Origin: Myxococcus fulvus
Lineage (GTDB): Bacteria; Myxococcota; Myxococcia; Myxococcales; Myxococcaceae
Direction: 5' to 3'
DNA: 64,000 bases
Assembly (NCBI RefSeq): GCF_900111765.1
Contig: NZ_FOIB01000010.1
Location: 186,001-250,000 of the forward strand
Part shown: positions 51,212 through 59,717 of the stretch, one piece after another
How positions within the stretch are numbered: the stretch's first letter is position 1
How the letters are laid out: every line of letters starts with the position of its first letter
The notes under the pieces: model-generated
Databases searched by the model: none
Seen by the model: only the letters and a program-made list of their open reading frames with translations
Told to the model about the DNA's origin: nothing
Made by a program: the position numbers and the translations under genes

Positions 51212-52090
51212 TCAGGGCGTTCCGGTGGACGCCTGGAGCGAGGGCTCCGGCGCCTCGAACTTCTGCGGCCCCAGGGCGGAGCGCTGGAACCAACCCGCGA
51301 GCCCGAGCAGCACGAGCCCGGACGTGCGCAGTGTGCGCAAGAGCTCCGCGCCCAGCGCCTCGTCACCGGGCAGGAGCGCCGCCAGCCACACGCGCGCGTC
51401 GTAGAGCAGCCACGTGGCGCCCGACAGGCCCATGGCCCACCACACCCAGGCGAGCTTGCCTCCGCGCAGCATGTACGCGACGCGCAGGATGGGGGCGACC
51501 AGGAAGATGGTCGTCATGTCCGCCAGCGTGGAGGCCAGGCTGATGACGGCCGACGGCGCCGGGCTCTGGCCGGACACCAGGTTGCGCACCTCGGTGACCA
51601 GCGACGGCACCCCGACGGCCAGCGCCGCCAGCGCCGTCACCGCCCACAGCGCGCGCGAGCGCGGGCTGGACGGCGGCTGCAGCCCGGACTGCTGATAGGT
51701 CATGGCCAGCAGGACGAGCGCGTACGTGGTGGCGATGTTGGCCAGCACGACGACGACCATCCGGTACGGCAACAGGGGGGACGCCGTGAAGGGCACGTCC
51801 GGCACGGTGTGCAGCCAGTAGCTGCGCAAGGCCGCGCTGACCAAGGACAGCACGGCCCCCGCCGTGAGCCCGCCCCAGACCTTGCGCAGGTAGTCTCCGG
51901 AGACGAACGCGCTGGCCGCCGCGAGCGTGCCGCCCACCGCGAGCAGCCCGCTCAACCACCCGGCGACATCGTGCACCAACCCCAGCTTCGCGGGCTCGGA
52001 GCTGGCCACCGCGAACAGGTGCGCGGCCTGGAGCACCACGACGGCGCCGAACCAGGGCGCCACGGACGAGGAACGCGAGGACGTCGTCAT
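51212..52090 (-). CDS. Hypothetical multi-pass membrane protein
   Basis: 292 aa; ATG at 52090 overlaps the previous stop (ATGA). About eight hydrophobic segments, among them WLSGLLAVGGTLAAASAFV, MVVVVLANIATTYALVLLAMTY-type helix near residue 115, and VWWAMGLSGATWLLYDARVW near 225. Polar loops are short. No transporter or enzyme motif is recognisable. Coupled to the small gene upstream, so the two products probably work together. Confidence 0.75.
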   Translation of the reverse strand: MTTSSRSSSVAPWFGAVVVLQAAHLFAVASSEPAKLGLVHDVAGWLSGLLAVGGTLAAASAFVSGDYLRKVWGGLTAGAVLSLVSAALRSYWLHTVPDVPFTASPLLPYRMVVVVLANIATTYALVLLAMTYQQSGLQPPSSPRSRALWAVTALAALAVGVPSLVTEVRNLVSGQSPAPSAVISLASTLADMTTIFLVAPILRVAYMLRGGKLAWVWWAMGLSGATWLLYDARVWLAALLPGDEALGAELLRTLRTSGLVLLGLAGWFQRSALGPQKFEAPEPSLQASTGTP

Positions 52091-52356
52091 CGCGCCTTCT
52101 CCAGCGACGTGGCGATTTCAGCGAGGATGACCTTGGCGTGCAGCGCGCCAATGAACGTGTTGAGCATCGGCTTGAGGCCTTCGAGCAGTTGCGGGAGGTC
52201 CTGGAGGGTGACCTGCTCGGGCGGACGCTTGAGGGCGCGCAACGCGGCCGTATGGATGGCCATCTTGGCGGTGAAGCCTCCGAGCAGGGGTTCGAGGTGA
52301 CGCACGAGGATGTCGTGCCAGCCGGCGGGGGCGGTCTGGGAGGACGGGTTCAGAAT
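52087..52356 (-). CDS. Small helical protein, possibly with non-standard ATT start
   Basis: The certain part is 72 aa from a GTG at 52305 (MRHLEPLLGGFTAKM at its start), but the coding pattern goes on upstream in frame (LNPSSQTAPAGWHDILVRHL). The first stop upstream is at about 52390 with no ATG, GTG or TTG between. An AGGAG at 52365-52369 sits 8 nt before an ATT (first base at 52356) and 11 nt before a CTG, giving 89 or 88 residues. The protein is soluble and helical (LPQLLEGLKPMLNTFIGALHAKVILAEIATSL near the end, shown by key residues). Family not recognised. Coupled to the membrane protein downstream by a 4-bp overlap. Confidence 0.6.
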   Translation of the reverse strand: MLNPSSQTAPAGWHDILVRHLEPLLGGFTAKMAIHTAALRALKRPPEQVTLQDLPQLLEGLKPMLNTFIGALHAKVILAEIATSLEKAR

Positions 52357-52575
52357 CGCGAACGCTCCTGTTGGGGAGCCCCACGCTAGAGCGATTTCTC
52401 AAGACATACGAGAGGCCCGTCCGCCCCTCGCGTCGATTGGCGCTCGTTCTGCAAGGAATTCGGGGAGGGCCTGTCTTTGTCGCCACGACAGGTGTAGGGG
52501 CCGGAGACGCGGCGTGCAGCATGCCCGGCCGCCGGGCGAGCAGGTGCGCCGGCGGCGGGCTTCATCCAGCCGGTA

Positions 52576-53190
52576 TCAGGCCTTGATGTAGCGCTCGAAC
52601 ACGGCGCCGAAGTCCTTCACCCAGTACTTCTGCTGGGCGCCGGTGAGCCAGGCGAAGGCGGCCTGGTTGAGCTCCTTGAAGGACTCGACGACGGGCGCGC
52701 CGCCGGCCGAGCCGCGGCCGAGCGTGGTGGAGGCGACGTCCAGGCTCGTCTTGGCGTGGGCGAGCGACAGCTCGTTCTCGTGCTGCATCTCCGAGATGCG
52801 GAACAGGGCCTTGTAGAGGTCCTTCACCTGCTCCAACTGCTTCTTGTGCACGTCGATGGAGTAGTCCCGGTTGCCCAGGCGGAACTTGATCTCCACGTCC
52901 ATGTCGATGGTGCCGGCCGTCTCCAGCATGACGTTGGAGATGGGATTGGCGGCGTACGTGAAGCGGCGCAGCATGCGCTTCTTGCTGGCGGCGCTGGTGC
53001 CGTCCAGATGGATGAGCGCCTTGTTGGTGAAACAGTACTCGTCGGACTTGGACTTGATGAGGAAGAAGATCTTCTCCTGGTCCTCGTGGTTCACATAGTC
53101 ATCCGCGTCGACCTTGTCGTAGTCGGCCGGAGCGATGACCGAGCCGACGTCACTGAGGCCGAGTGCGTCCGCGGCGAGCTTCCCGAACAT
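52576..53190 (-). CDS. Bacterial PH-domain protein (YvbH-like)
   Basis: 204 aa from the ATG at 53190. Residues about 20-130 match the bacterial pleckstrin-homology fold of the YvbH family: KIFFLIKSKSDEYCFTNKAL, then SAASKKRMLRRFTYAANPIS and MDVEIKFRLGNRDYSIDVHK. A helical C-terminal part (about 140-204) corresponds to the YvbH oligomerisation region. No signal peptide or membrane segment. Function in bacteria is not established. Preceded by a terminator hairpin, so it is monocistronic. Confidence 0.88.
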   Translation of the reverse strand: MFGKLAADALGLSDVGSVIAPADYDKVDADDYVNHEDQEKIFFLIKSKSDEYCFTNKALIHLDGTSAASKKRMLRRFTYAANPISNVMLETAGTIDMDVEIKFRLGNRDYSIDVHKKQLEQVKDLYKALFRISEMQHENELSLAHAKTSLDVASTTLGRGSAGGAPVVESFKELNQAAFAWLTGAQQKYWVKDFGAVFERYIKA

Positions 53191-53210
53191 GCTGTGTCTC
53201 CCTGTGTGTA

Positions 53211-53235
53211 CCGCCGGGCCCCCAAGGCCCGGCGG
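53211..53235 (-). terminator. Terminator hairpin after the aldehyde dehydrogenase gene
   Basis: CCGCCGGGCC, loop CCCAA, GGCCCGGCGG: perfect 10-bp stem 20 bp beyond the dehydrogenase stop and upstream of the PH-domain gene. Confidence 0.7.
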
Positions 53236-53254
53236 GAGCATAGGTGAGAGCCCC

Positions 53255-54787
53255 TCACAGGTCGAAGCGAATCCCTTGGGCCAGCGGCAGCGCGTCCGAG
53301 TAGTTCAGCGTGTTGGTCTGCCGTCGCATATAGGCCTTCCACGCGTCGGAGCCGGACTCGCGGCCGCCGCCGGTGTCTTTTTCACCCCCGAAGGCGCCAC
53401 CAATCTCCGCGCCGGACGTGCCGATGTTGACGTTGGCGATGCCGCAGTCGGAGCCGGAGGCGGACAGGAAGCGCTCGGCGACCTGCAAGTCCTTGGTGAA
53501 CACCGATGACGACAGGCCCTGGGGCACGCCGTTCTGGATGACGATGGCGTCCTCGAGCGTGCGGTAGGGCAGCACGTAGAGGATGGGCGCGAAGGTCTCC
53601 TCCTGGACCCACGCGTCGGTCGGCTCCACGTCGGTGACCAGCGTGGGCTGCACGTAGTGGCCGGGGCGCTCCAGCGCCTTTCCGCCGCTCACCACGCGGG
53701 CACCCGCGGCGCGCGCCTTCTCGAGCGTGGCCTCGAAGCGCTGCACCGCGGCCCGGTCGATGAGCGGGCCCATGAGCGTGCCGGCCTCCAGCGGGTCTCC
53801 GATGCGCTTCTCCACCTGGGCGTAGGCGCTGGCGAGCCGGGCCAGCACGTCGTCGACGATGGACTCGTGGACGATGAGGCGGCGGGTGGTGGTGCAGCGC
53901 TGGCCCGCGGTGCCCACCGCGCCGAAGACGATGGCGGGGATGGCCAGCTTCAGGTCCGCGGTGGCGTCCACGATGATGGCGTTGTTGCCCCCCAGCTCCA
54001 GCAGGCTCCGGCCCAGTCGCTGCGCGACGCGCACGCCCACCTGACGCCCGACGGCCGACGAGCCGGTGAAGCTCACCAGCGCGACGCGCGCGTCGTCCAC
54101 CAGTCGCTCGGCGCGCGCGGTGCCCGCGGCGTTGAGCAGGAAGAACACCTCCGGGAAGCCGCCGGCCTTCAGCGCCTGGTTGCAGATGCGCGTGGCCGCG
54201 ATGGACGTCAGCGGCGTCTTGGGCGAGGGCTTCCAGATGGACACGTCGCCGCACACCGCGGCGATGAACGCGTTCCAGGACCACACGGCCACCGGGAAGT
54301 TGAAGGCGCTGATGATGCCGACGAGGCCCAGGGGGTGCCACTGCTCGTACATCCGGTGGCCGGGGCGCTCGGAGTGCATCGTCAGGCCATAGAGCATGCG
54401 CGACTGGCCGACGGCGAAGTCGGCGATGTCGATCATCTCCTGCACCTCGCCGTCGCCCTCCGCCTTCACCTTGCCCATCTCCAGCGACACGAGCGAGCCG
54501 AGCGCGTCCTTGTGGCGACGCAGCGCCTCGCCGCACAGGCGGATGGCCTCGCCCCGACGCGGCGCGGGCAGCGCCCTCCACGCGACGAAGGCCTGGGCCG
54601 CGGCGTGCATCATCCGCTCGTACTCGTCCGCCGTCGCCGACGACACGGTGGCCAGCCGTTGTCCGTTGGAGGGATTGAAGACCTCCAGCGGGGCTTCCGA
54701 GCGGGAGTCCGCCCACTCGCCGTTGCCGAGGTAGCTGCCGGGGTTGTGCTCGCCGAGGCCGAGCGCGTCGAGAATGGGATGGAGCAT
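53255..54787 (-). CDS. amaB: ALDH7-type aldehyde dehydrogenase (alpha-aminoadipate semialdehyde dehydrogenase)
   Basis: 510 aa, usual length. Catalytic Cys in AGQRCTTTRRLIVHE (near residue 300), general base Glu in LLELGGNNAI, NAD-binding FTGSSAVGRQVG, and ISAFNFPVAVWSWNAF typical of the ALDH7A1/AmaB branch; the end GIANVNIGTSGAEIGGAFGGEKDTGGGRESG also fits (key residues SGAEIGGAFGGEK). It oxidises aminoadipate semialdehyde in lysine breakdown. The LysR gene starts 5' of it with 13 bp between, suggesting cotranscription. Other lysine-catabolism genes are not in the window, so the substrate is inferred from family. Confidence 0.88.
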   Translation of the reverse strand: MLHPILDALGLGEHNPGSYLGNGEWADSRSEAPLEVFNPSNGQRLATVSSATADEYERMMHAAAQAFVAWRALPAPRRGEAIRLCGEALRRHKDALGSLVSLEMGKVKAEGDGEVQEMIDIADFAVGQSRMLYGLTMHSERPGHRMYEQWHPLGLVGIISAFNFPVAVWSWNAFIAAVCGDVSIWKPSPKTPLTSIAATRICNQALKAGGFPEVFFLLNAAGTARAERLVDDARVALVSFTGSSAVGRQVGVRVAQRLGRSLLELGGNNAIIVDATADLKLAIPAIVFGAVGTAGQRCTTTRRLIVHESIVDDVLARLASAYAQVEKRIGDPLEAGTLMGPLIDRAAVQRFEATLEKARAAGARVVSGGKALERPGHYVQPTLVTDVEPTDAWVQEETFAPILYVLPYRTLEDAIVIQNGVPQGLSSSVFTKDLQVAERFLSASGSDCGIANVNIGTSGAEIGGAFGGEKDTGGGRESGSDAWKAYMRRQTNTLNYSDALPLAQGIRFDL

Positions 54788-54800
54788 GGCGTCCAGGTGC

Positions 54801-55724
54801 TTACAACGTCGGGGGCTTCGTGGCGACCCGCGTCGGGGCGGGGCGTCCGGGCTGGGTCAGCAGCCAGTCCATGAAGGCGCGTGCCGCGGTGCGCAGTCGG
54901 CGGTGGGAGGGATACACGACGAAGTAGGAATAGCGCGTGGGCAGCGCGGGGCCGGGCAGTCGCAGCAGGCTGCCATCGGCGAGGAAGGTCTCGCAGACGC
55001 GCTCCCGGGCGAGCGCCGCGCCCAGGCCCCACACGGCGGCCTGCATCGCGTTGGTGGTGTCGCTGAAGCTGTGGCGCACGTCCAGCGTGGCCCCGTGGAC
55101 GTCCGCGGCGCGCAGCCAGTCCGGCCAGGTCTGCCGCGCCAGGTCCTCGACCAGCGGCAGCCGGGGGATGTCCGCGGGCGTGCGCACCTCGTCGACGCCG
55201 GGCAGGCGAGGGGAGGCCACCGGGAACATGGCGTCGGGCATCAGCGCGTGGGCGGTCATCCCGGGCCAGTGGCCCAGCCCGTAGCGGATGCCCAGGTCCG
55301 GGCCTCCCTCCTCGAAGCGCGACAGCGCCGTCTCCGAGTCGATGCGCACGCGCAGGCGGGGATGCTGGGCGTTGAAGTCCCCCAGCCGGGGCACCACCCA
55401 CGTGTGCGCCAGGGAGTGCATGGTGGTGACGCGCACCAGGTGGCGCTCGCTCCGGGCATCGGAGAGCTCGCGCACCACGTCATGGATGTCCGTCAGCGCG
55501 CCGCTCGCCGCGTCCGCCAGCTGGCGCCCCTCGACGGTGAGCTCCACGCCGCGCGCGTGGCGCTGGAAGAGGGTGACGCCGAGCATCCCCTCCAGCTTGC
55601 GCACGTGGTGGCTGACGGCGCTGGCCGTCAGGTGCAGCTCCTGGCCCGCGCGGGCGAAGTTCTGGTGCCGCGCGGCCGCCTCGAAGGCCGCCAGGGCCGG
55701 CAGCCACGCCGTGGGAAGCGTCAT
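54801..55724 (-). CDS. LysR-family regulator
   Basis: 307 aa. N-terminal winged helix AFEAAARHQNFARAGQELHLTASAVSHHVRKLE (key residues 12-44: the GcvA-type A..L..T.SAVSHH.R.LE), then a periplasmic-binding-like effector domain from residue 90 to 300. Directly upstream of and cotranscribed with the dehydrogenase gene, and divergent from an EamA transporter across 124 bp with an inverted repeat. It probably controls both. Confidence 0.9.
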   Translation of the reverse strand: MTLPTAWLPALAAFEAAARHQNFARAGQELHLTASAVSHHVRKLEGMLGVTLFQRHARGVELTVEGRQLADAASGALTDIHDVVRELSDARSERHLVRVTTMHSLAHTWVVPRLGDFNAQHPRLRVRIDSETALSRFEEGGPDLGIRYGLGHWPGMTAHALMPDAMFPVASPRLPGVDEVRTPADIPRLPLVEDLARQTWPDWLRAADVHGATLDVRHSFSDTTNAMQAAVWGLGAALARERVCETFLADGSLLRLPGPALPTRYSYFVVYPSHRRLRTAARAFMDWLLTQPGRPAPTRVATKPPTL

Positions 55725-55755
55725 GCGAGCCTCAAATCACACTCGTGGCTGACCT

Positions 55756-55773
55756 CAAAACCTTGCGGTTGTG
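55756..55773. promoter_or_regulatory. Inverted repeat, candidate LysR operator
   Basis: CAAAACC-TTGC-GGTTGTG, six of seven positions paired, 32 bp upstream of the LysR start and 76 bp upstream of the EamA start. LysR regulators usually bind such dyads between divergent genes. Confidence 0.4.
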
Positions 55774-55848
55774 ACTCCTGGAGCGGGGGAGCACATAAGG
55801 GGGCGACCGGAGTCAGATTCGTGCCTTGCTCCATCTGGTGAACCGCCC

Positions 55849-56745
55849 ATGACCACACCCTCGCTTGTCCGTCCTGTCGTCCCGACGTTGTCCGGTGCCT
55901 GGCTGACCTTCCTGGAGCTGGGCTTGCTGGGGGCCCTGTGGGGCTCGTCCTTCATGTTCATGCGCATCGCGGCGCCGGACTTCGGGCCCCTGCCGCTCGT
56001 GGCGGTGCGGCTGGTGCTGGGCGCGCTGGTGCTGCTGCCCCTGCTGCTGCGCGCGCGCGCCGCGCTCACCCCGTCGCACTGGCCCAAGCTCGCGCTGGTG
56101 GGGACGCTCAACGCGGCGGTGCCCTTCGCGCTCTTCGCCTGGGCGGCGCAGCGCGTGCCCGCGGGCATCAGCGCCATCAGCAACAGCATGACGGTGCTCT
56201 TCACCGCGCTGGTGGCCTTCCTCTTCTACGGCGAGCGCATCGGCCCGCGCCGTGGGGTGGCGCTGGTGGTGGGCTTCGCGGGCGTGGTGGTGCTCGCCAG
56301 CGGGAAGATTGAGGGCGCAAGCCCCGGCCTGGGCGTGGCCGCCGCGCTGACGGCCGCCTTCTTCTATGGCATCTCGGCGAACCTGGTGCGCAGGCACCTG
56401 CAGGGTGTGCCGGCGGGCGCCGTCGCGGCGGCGACGCTGGGCTGCGCGGCGCTCTTGACGCTGCCGTTCGCCATCGCGACCTGGCCCGCGCAGCCCATCC
56501 GCGGCGTGTCCTGGCTGTCGGCCGCGGCGCTGGGGATGCTCTGCACGGGGCTGGGCTACGCGATGTACTACCGGCTCATCCAGCGCATCGGTGCCTCCCG
56601 CGCCGTCACCGTCACCTACCTCTTGCCGCTGTTCGGCGTGGCCTGGGCGTGGCTCCTGCTCGGCGAGCCGGTGACGCTCTCCATGGCGGTCGCCGGAGCG
56701 CTCATCCTGGGCAGCGTCGCGCTGAGCCAGCGGCAGTCCGCGTGA
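55849..56745 (+). CDS. EamA/DMT-superfamily transporter
   Basis: 298 aa from the ATG at 55849. Ten hydrophobic helices in two EamA repeats (LLGALWGSSFMFMRIAA first, AAFFYGISANLVRRHL starting the second, TYLLPLFGVAWAWLLLGEP the ninth). The family exports amino acids and metabolites. Divergent from the LysR gene, suggesting that regulator as control. Substrate unknown; one linked to the dehydrogenase pathway is a guess. Confidence 0.9.
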   Translation: MTTPSLVRPVVPTLSGAWLTFLELGLLGALWGSSFMFMRIAAPDFGPLPLVAVRLVLGALVLLPLLLRARAALTPSHWPKLALVGTLNAAVPFALFAWAAQRVPAGISAISNSMTVLFTALVAFLFYGERIGPRRGVALVVGFAGVVVLASGKIEGASPGLGVAAALTAAFFYGISANLVRRHLQGVPAGAVAAATLGCAALLTLPFAIATWPAQPIRGVSWLSAAALGMLCTGLGYAMYYRLIQRIGASRAVTVTYLLPLFGVAWAWLLLGEPVTLSMAVAGALILGSVALSQRQSA

Positions 56746-56778
56746 GCTGAAGCGCGGACCGCCGGGGCGACAAACGGC

Positions 56779-57642
56779 TCAGGGACAGCCGGAGCTGACC
56801 TGGAGCGCGTCGTAGGCCATCCAGCCGTTGCGCTTGGTGCCGGTGGCCGCGATGACGTAGCCGTAGAGGAACTTCATCTCCCCCGACTGCTGGCGGTAGC
56901 GGCCCACGCTGTCCTGGACCCAGAGGGGGATGTCGATGGAGGGCACGCCGTGCTCGGTGGGCACGTCCAGGCGCTGGAACTTGGTGCCCGCGGGGAAGTG
57001 GTCCACCGCGGGGCCGCCCAGCGCCATGCCGGGCACGTTGAAGACCAGGTTGACGGAGCGCTGCCCGTTGGCGCGCACCAGCGGCAGGTAGTCTCCGGCC
57101 CGCTCGTGGGTGGCGTCGCTGTCGTAGACGACCTTCTTGAACTCGAGCACCGGGTCATGCGTGTTGCGCACGGCGTAGCAGCCCAGCTTCGCCAGCCCAG
57201 CGCCCAGGGCGGAGACATGGCCCACCTTCTGCTCGAAGGACGTGCGCCCCAGGATGCTGGAGATGGGCAGCCACCCCGCGCTCGAGTTGGACGTGGAGAC
57301 GGCGAAGGCGTGCAGCTCCCCGGCGAACGTGCGCGTCTGGCCGTGGTTGAAGGCGGCGCTCGTGCGCGTGTTGGTGCCCACCACGGTGCCGTTGCCGTCG
57401 CGGATGGGCACGCCCGTCACCAGCCCCCAGTTGTCGTCCGCCGGGTCGTTCGTGGGGACGCGGTTGCCTCCGCTCACCTGCAGCTTGCAGTTGTACGCGC
57501 TCACCAGACAGTACTCGCCGTTCACGCCCGAGAAGGCCGCCTGCTCGCGAGTCTGGAGTGTGCCGTCGTCGGGCTCGAGCCCCCCGCCACACGCGGTGAC
57601 GAGCAGGCCGAGGGATGCAATCGAGATGGTCGTGATTTTCAT
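56779..57642 (-). CDS. Hypothetical lipoprotein
   Basis: 287 aa. Lipobox LVTAC (Cys18). The mature part begins with a short acidic linker, then EYCLVSAYNCKLQVSGGNRVP and a beta-rich region including an SH3-like patch (GWLPISSILG near residue 122), a LGCYAVRNTHDP segment and C-terminal SSGCP. Four cysteines could form two disulfides. Family not recognised. AT-rich sequence right before the start (CATATTAAG) may hold its promoter. Confidence 0.75.
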   Translation of the reverse strand: MKITTISIASLGLLVTACGGGLEPDDGTLQTREQAAFSGVNGEYCLVSAYNCKLQVSGGNRVPTNDPADDNWGLVTGVPIRDGNGTVVGTNTRTSAAFNHGQTRTFAGELHAFAVSTSNSSAGWLPISSILGRTSFEQKVGHVSALGAGLAKLGCYAVRNTHDPVLEFKKVVYDSDATHERAGDYLPLVRANGQRSVNLVFNVPGMALGGPAVDHFPAGTKFQRLDVPTEHGVPSIDIPLWVQDSVGRYRQQSGEMKFLYGYVIAATGTKRNGWMAYDALQVSSGCP

Positions 57643-57794
57643 GCTTAATATGAGAAAGCGACCAGCGCGGACTCGTCAACGCGAGCGTCGTCGAGAGGCC
57701 GGTGGGCGCGCGAGGGATGTTGAGCCCTGGTCAAAGGGACGCGCGCCAACGCACCGCGTCCTGAATCGTCGCGTCGAGGTACGCTGCCGGCGCG

Positions 57795-58772
57795 ATGTCC
57801 CGCCACCCCGAAGCCTTGCTCCCCGCGCGCCGCTTCCACGACGAGCCGCTCATCCTCATCCTCCGCCACCTGAAGGCGGGGCTCACGCAGGCGGGCCGGG
57901 TGCGCATCGAGGTGCCGGACCCGGACCTCGGGGCCGGGCGCTATCCGGGTGAGCGGGTGGGGCCGGAGGGTGGCCTCGTGCACCGTCCGCTGCGCCACTG
58001 GTGTGACCTGGCGGAGGGACTGGGCTGCCGGCTGCTCACGCCGCGCGGCGTGGAGGCCACGCATGTGGCGCTGACCTTCGAGGCCCTGGGCGCGGAGGCC
58101 TCGTGGCACGCGGGGAGCGCGAGGCCGGAGGCGGCGGTGCCCGCGGAGGAGCGGTATGGGGCGGACTCCGCCTTCGCGCGCGTGCGGAAGCTGGAGGACG
58201 CGGGCTTCCTGCTGCCGTGGTTGGAGGCGCTGGGGCGCGTGAGATTGCCCGCGGGCGCGAGGGTGCTGGACCTGGGCGTCAATCGCGGGGACGAACTGGA
58301 CGCGTTCTCCTGGTTGGACGAGGTGCCCGACGTCTCCTTCGTGGGCGTGGACCACAGCGCCTCCGCGATTGCCCAGGCGCGGGCCCGCTTCCCGGACTCG
58401 CGTCACGCCTTCCACGTGGCGGACCTCAACGCGCTGCCCGCCGCGCTGGGGCGCTTCCACCTGGTGGTGTCCGTGGGCACGTTGCAGAGCCCCGGGGTGG
58501 ATGACCACGCGTTGTTGCGGACGCTGGTACAGGAGCATCTGGAGTCCGAGTCGACGCTCGTGCTCGGCTTCCCCAACTCGCGCTTCCGTGACGGCGAGGT
58601 CGTCTACGGTGCCCGCGTGCGCAACCTGCGCGAGTCGGACCTGTCCCTGCTCGTGAAGGACCTGTCGTTCTACCGCCGCTACCTGCACCAGCACGGCTTC
58701 CGCACGTTCCTCGGCGGGAAGCTCGACCTGCTGCTCACGGCGGTGCGCGGCGGGCCTCAGTCCTCCGACTGA
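57795..58772 (+). CDS. Class I SAM-dependent methyltransferase
   Basis: 325 aa. The C-terminal half has the Rossmann methyltransferase motifs: VLDLGVNRGDELDAF (motif I, near residue 158), FVGVDHSASAIAQAR (motif II, acidic Asp binding the ribose), HVADLNALPAALGRFHLVVS (motifs III and IV). The N-terminal 110 residues (RRFHDEPLILILRHLKAGL) are a separate domain I do not recognise. Substrate unknown. The 3' end overlaps the converging RNase H gene by 16 bp. Confidence 0.82.
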   Translation: MSRHPEALLPARRFHDEPLILILRHLKAGLTQAGRVRIEVPDPDLGAGRYPGERVGPEGGLVHRPLRHWCDLAEGLGCRLLTPRGVEATHVALTFEALGAEASWHAGSARPEAAVPAEERYGADSAFARVRKLEDAGFLLPWLEALGRVRLPAGARVLDLGVNRGDELDAFSWLDEVPDVSFVGVDHSASAIAQARARFPDSRHAFHVADLNALPAALGRFHLVVSVGTLQSPGVDDHALLRTLVQEHLESESTLVLGFPNSRFRDGEVVYGARVRNLRESDLSLLVKDLSFYRRYLHQHGFRTFLGGKLDLLLTAVRGGPQSSD

Positions 58773-59515
58773 ACGTCCCCGGGCTTGACGCCCCAGTCCG
58801 CGAGCACCTGGGCCTCGTCCTCGGGGCTCTTGGTCTTCTTGAAGCGCGCGTCGGAGACGCCCTTGACGCGGCGCTCGCACGCGGCCCACGTGGCGTGACG
58901 CTTCACGCTGCGGCCCACCTGGCTCAGGTACGAGTGCGCCTTGGCCGCGGGCTGTCGGGGCTTCTCCTCGGGGAGCGAGGTGTCCTCGGGGATGTCATGG
59001 ACGGCCACGTCGTACGTGGACAGCGCGCCCGAGTAGAGCCGCACGCCCTTGCCGCGCGAGTAGGCCACGGCGATTTCGTCGACCCGCTCGTTGCCGGGCA
59101 CGCCCACGTGGCCGCGCACGTAGTGCCACTCGACGGCGGCGGCCTCACCGGAGTGGGTCTGCTTGCGCTGGGCGAGCAGCGCCATCAGTCGCCTCCAGTA
59201 GGGGGCGTTGGCCACCTCCTTGCCCTCGGCCGTCTTCCAGCCGCGCTTGCTCCAGCCGAACGCCCACTTGGTGATGCCCTGAATCACATAGGTGGAGTCG
59301 GTGTGGATGCGCAGCGGGCCCGCCGTGGCCTCCAGGTGGCGCAGCGCCATGCCCACGGCCGTGAGCTCCATCCGGTTGTTGGTGGTCTCCCGCTCGTGAC
59401 CGCCCAGCTCCGTCACCTGGCCGTCCGGCGTGGCGATGATGACGCCCCAGCCCCCGGGGCCCGGGTTGCCGGAGCAGGCTCCGTCGGCGAAGACGAGCGT
59501 GGCGTGGCTCTTCAT
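58757..59515 (-). CDS. Ribonuclease HI with C-terminal hybrid-binding (viroplasmin-like) domain
   Basis: 252 aa from the ATG at 59515. Residues 1-150 are a canonical RNase HI: active-site Asp in FADGACSGNPGPGGWG, Glu in ETTNNRMELTA, Asp in IHTDSTYVIQGI and Asp in GNERVDEIA. Residues about 195-245 look like the RNA-DNA hybrid-binding domain of eukaryotic RNase H1 and viroplasmins: W..C..RVKGVSDARFKK..SPEDEA. In those proteins this module is normally at the N-terminus; here it is at the C-terminus. It removes RNA from RNA-DNA hybrids, and the extra module should raise affinity or processivity. Confidence 0.9.
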   Translation of the reverse strand: MKSHATLVFADGACSGNPGPGGWGVIIATPDGQVTELGGHERETTNNRMELTAVGMALRHLEATAGPLRIHTDSTYVIQGITKWAFGWSKRGWKTAEGKEVANAPYWRRLMALLAQRKQTHSGEAAAVEWHYVRGHVGVPGNERVDEIAVAYSRGKGVRLYSGALSTYDVAVHDIPEDTSLPEEKPRQPAAKAHSYLSQVGRSVKRHATWAACERRVKGVSDARFKKTKSPEDEAQVLADWGVKPGDVQSED

Positions 59516-59717
59516 GCGGCGCACCCTAGGCGGCCTCGGGGCGGGGCGGCCAGGACGACTCGCGACACGGGCGTCCTCGGGCTGACATGAAAGTCGTGAT
59601 TCCACCGGGAGCCCGAGTCGTCCGCACCTGGAGGCGTGAGCGTGGTACGTGGCTTGCTCAGGCAGCGCGGGCTCGGGCGGGAGCGCCGGCGCCCGAGGGA
59701 AAGCCACCCACACCACC

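Noticed and set aside
52371..52586. 71-residue plus-strand frame starting with TTG between the small gene and the PH-domain gene
   Set aside because: Weak start, no ribosome site, Arg/Gly/Pro-rich end. The opposite strand's leader explains the conserved-looking part better.
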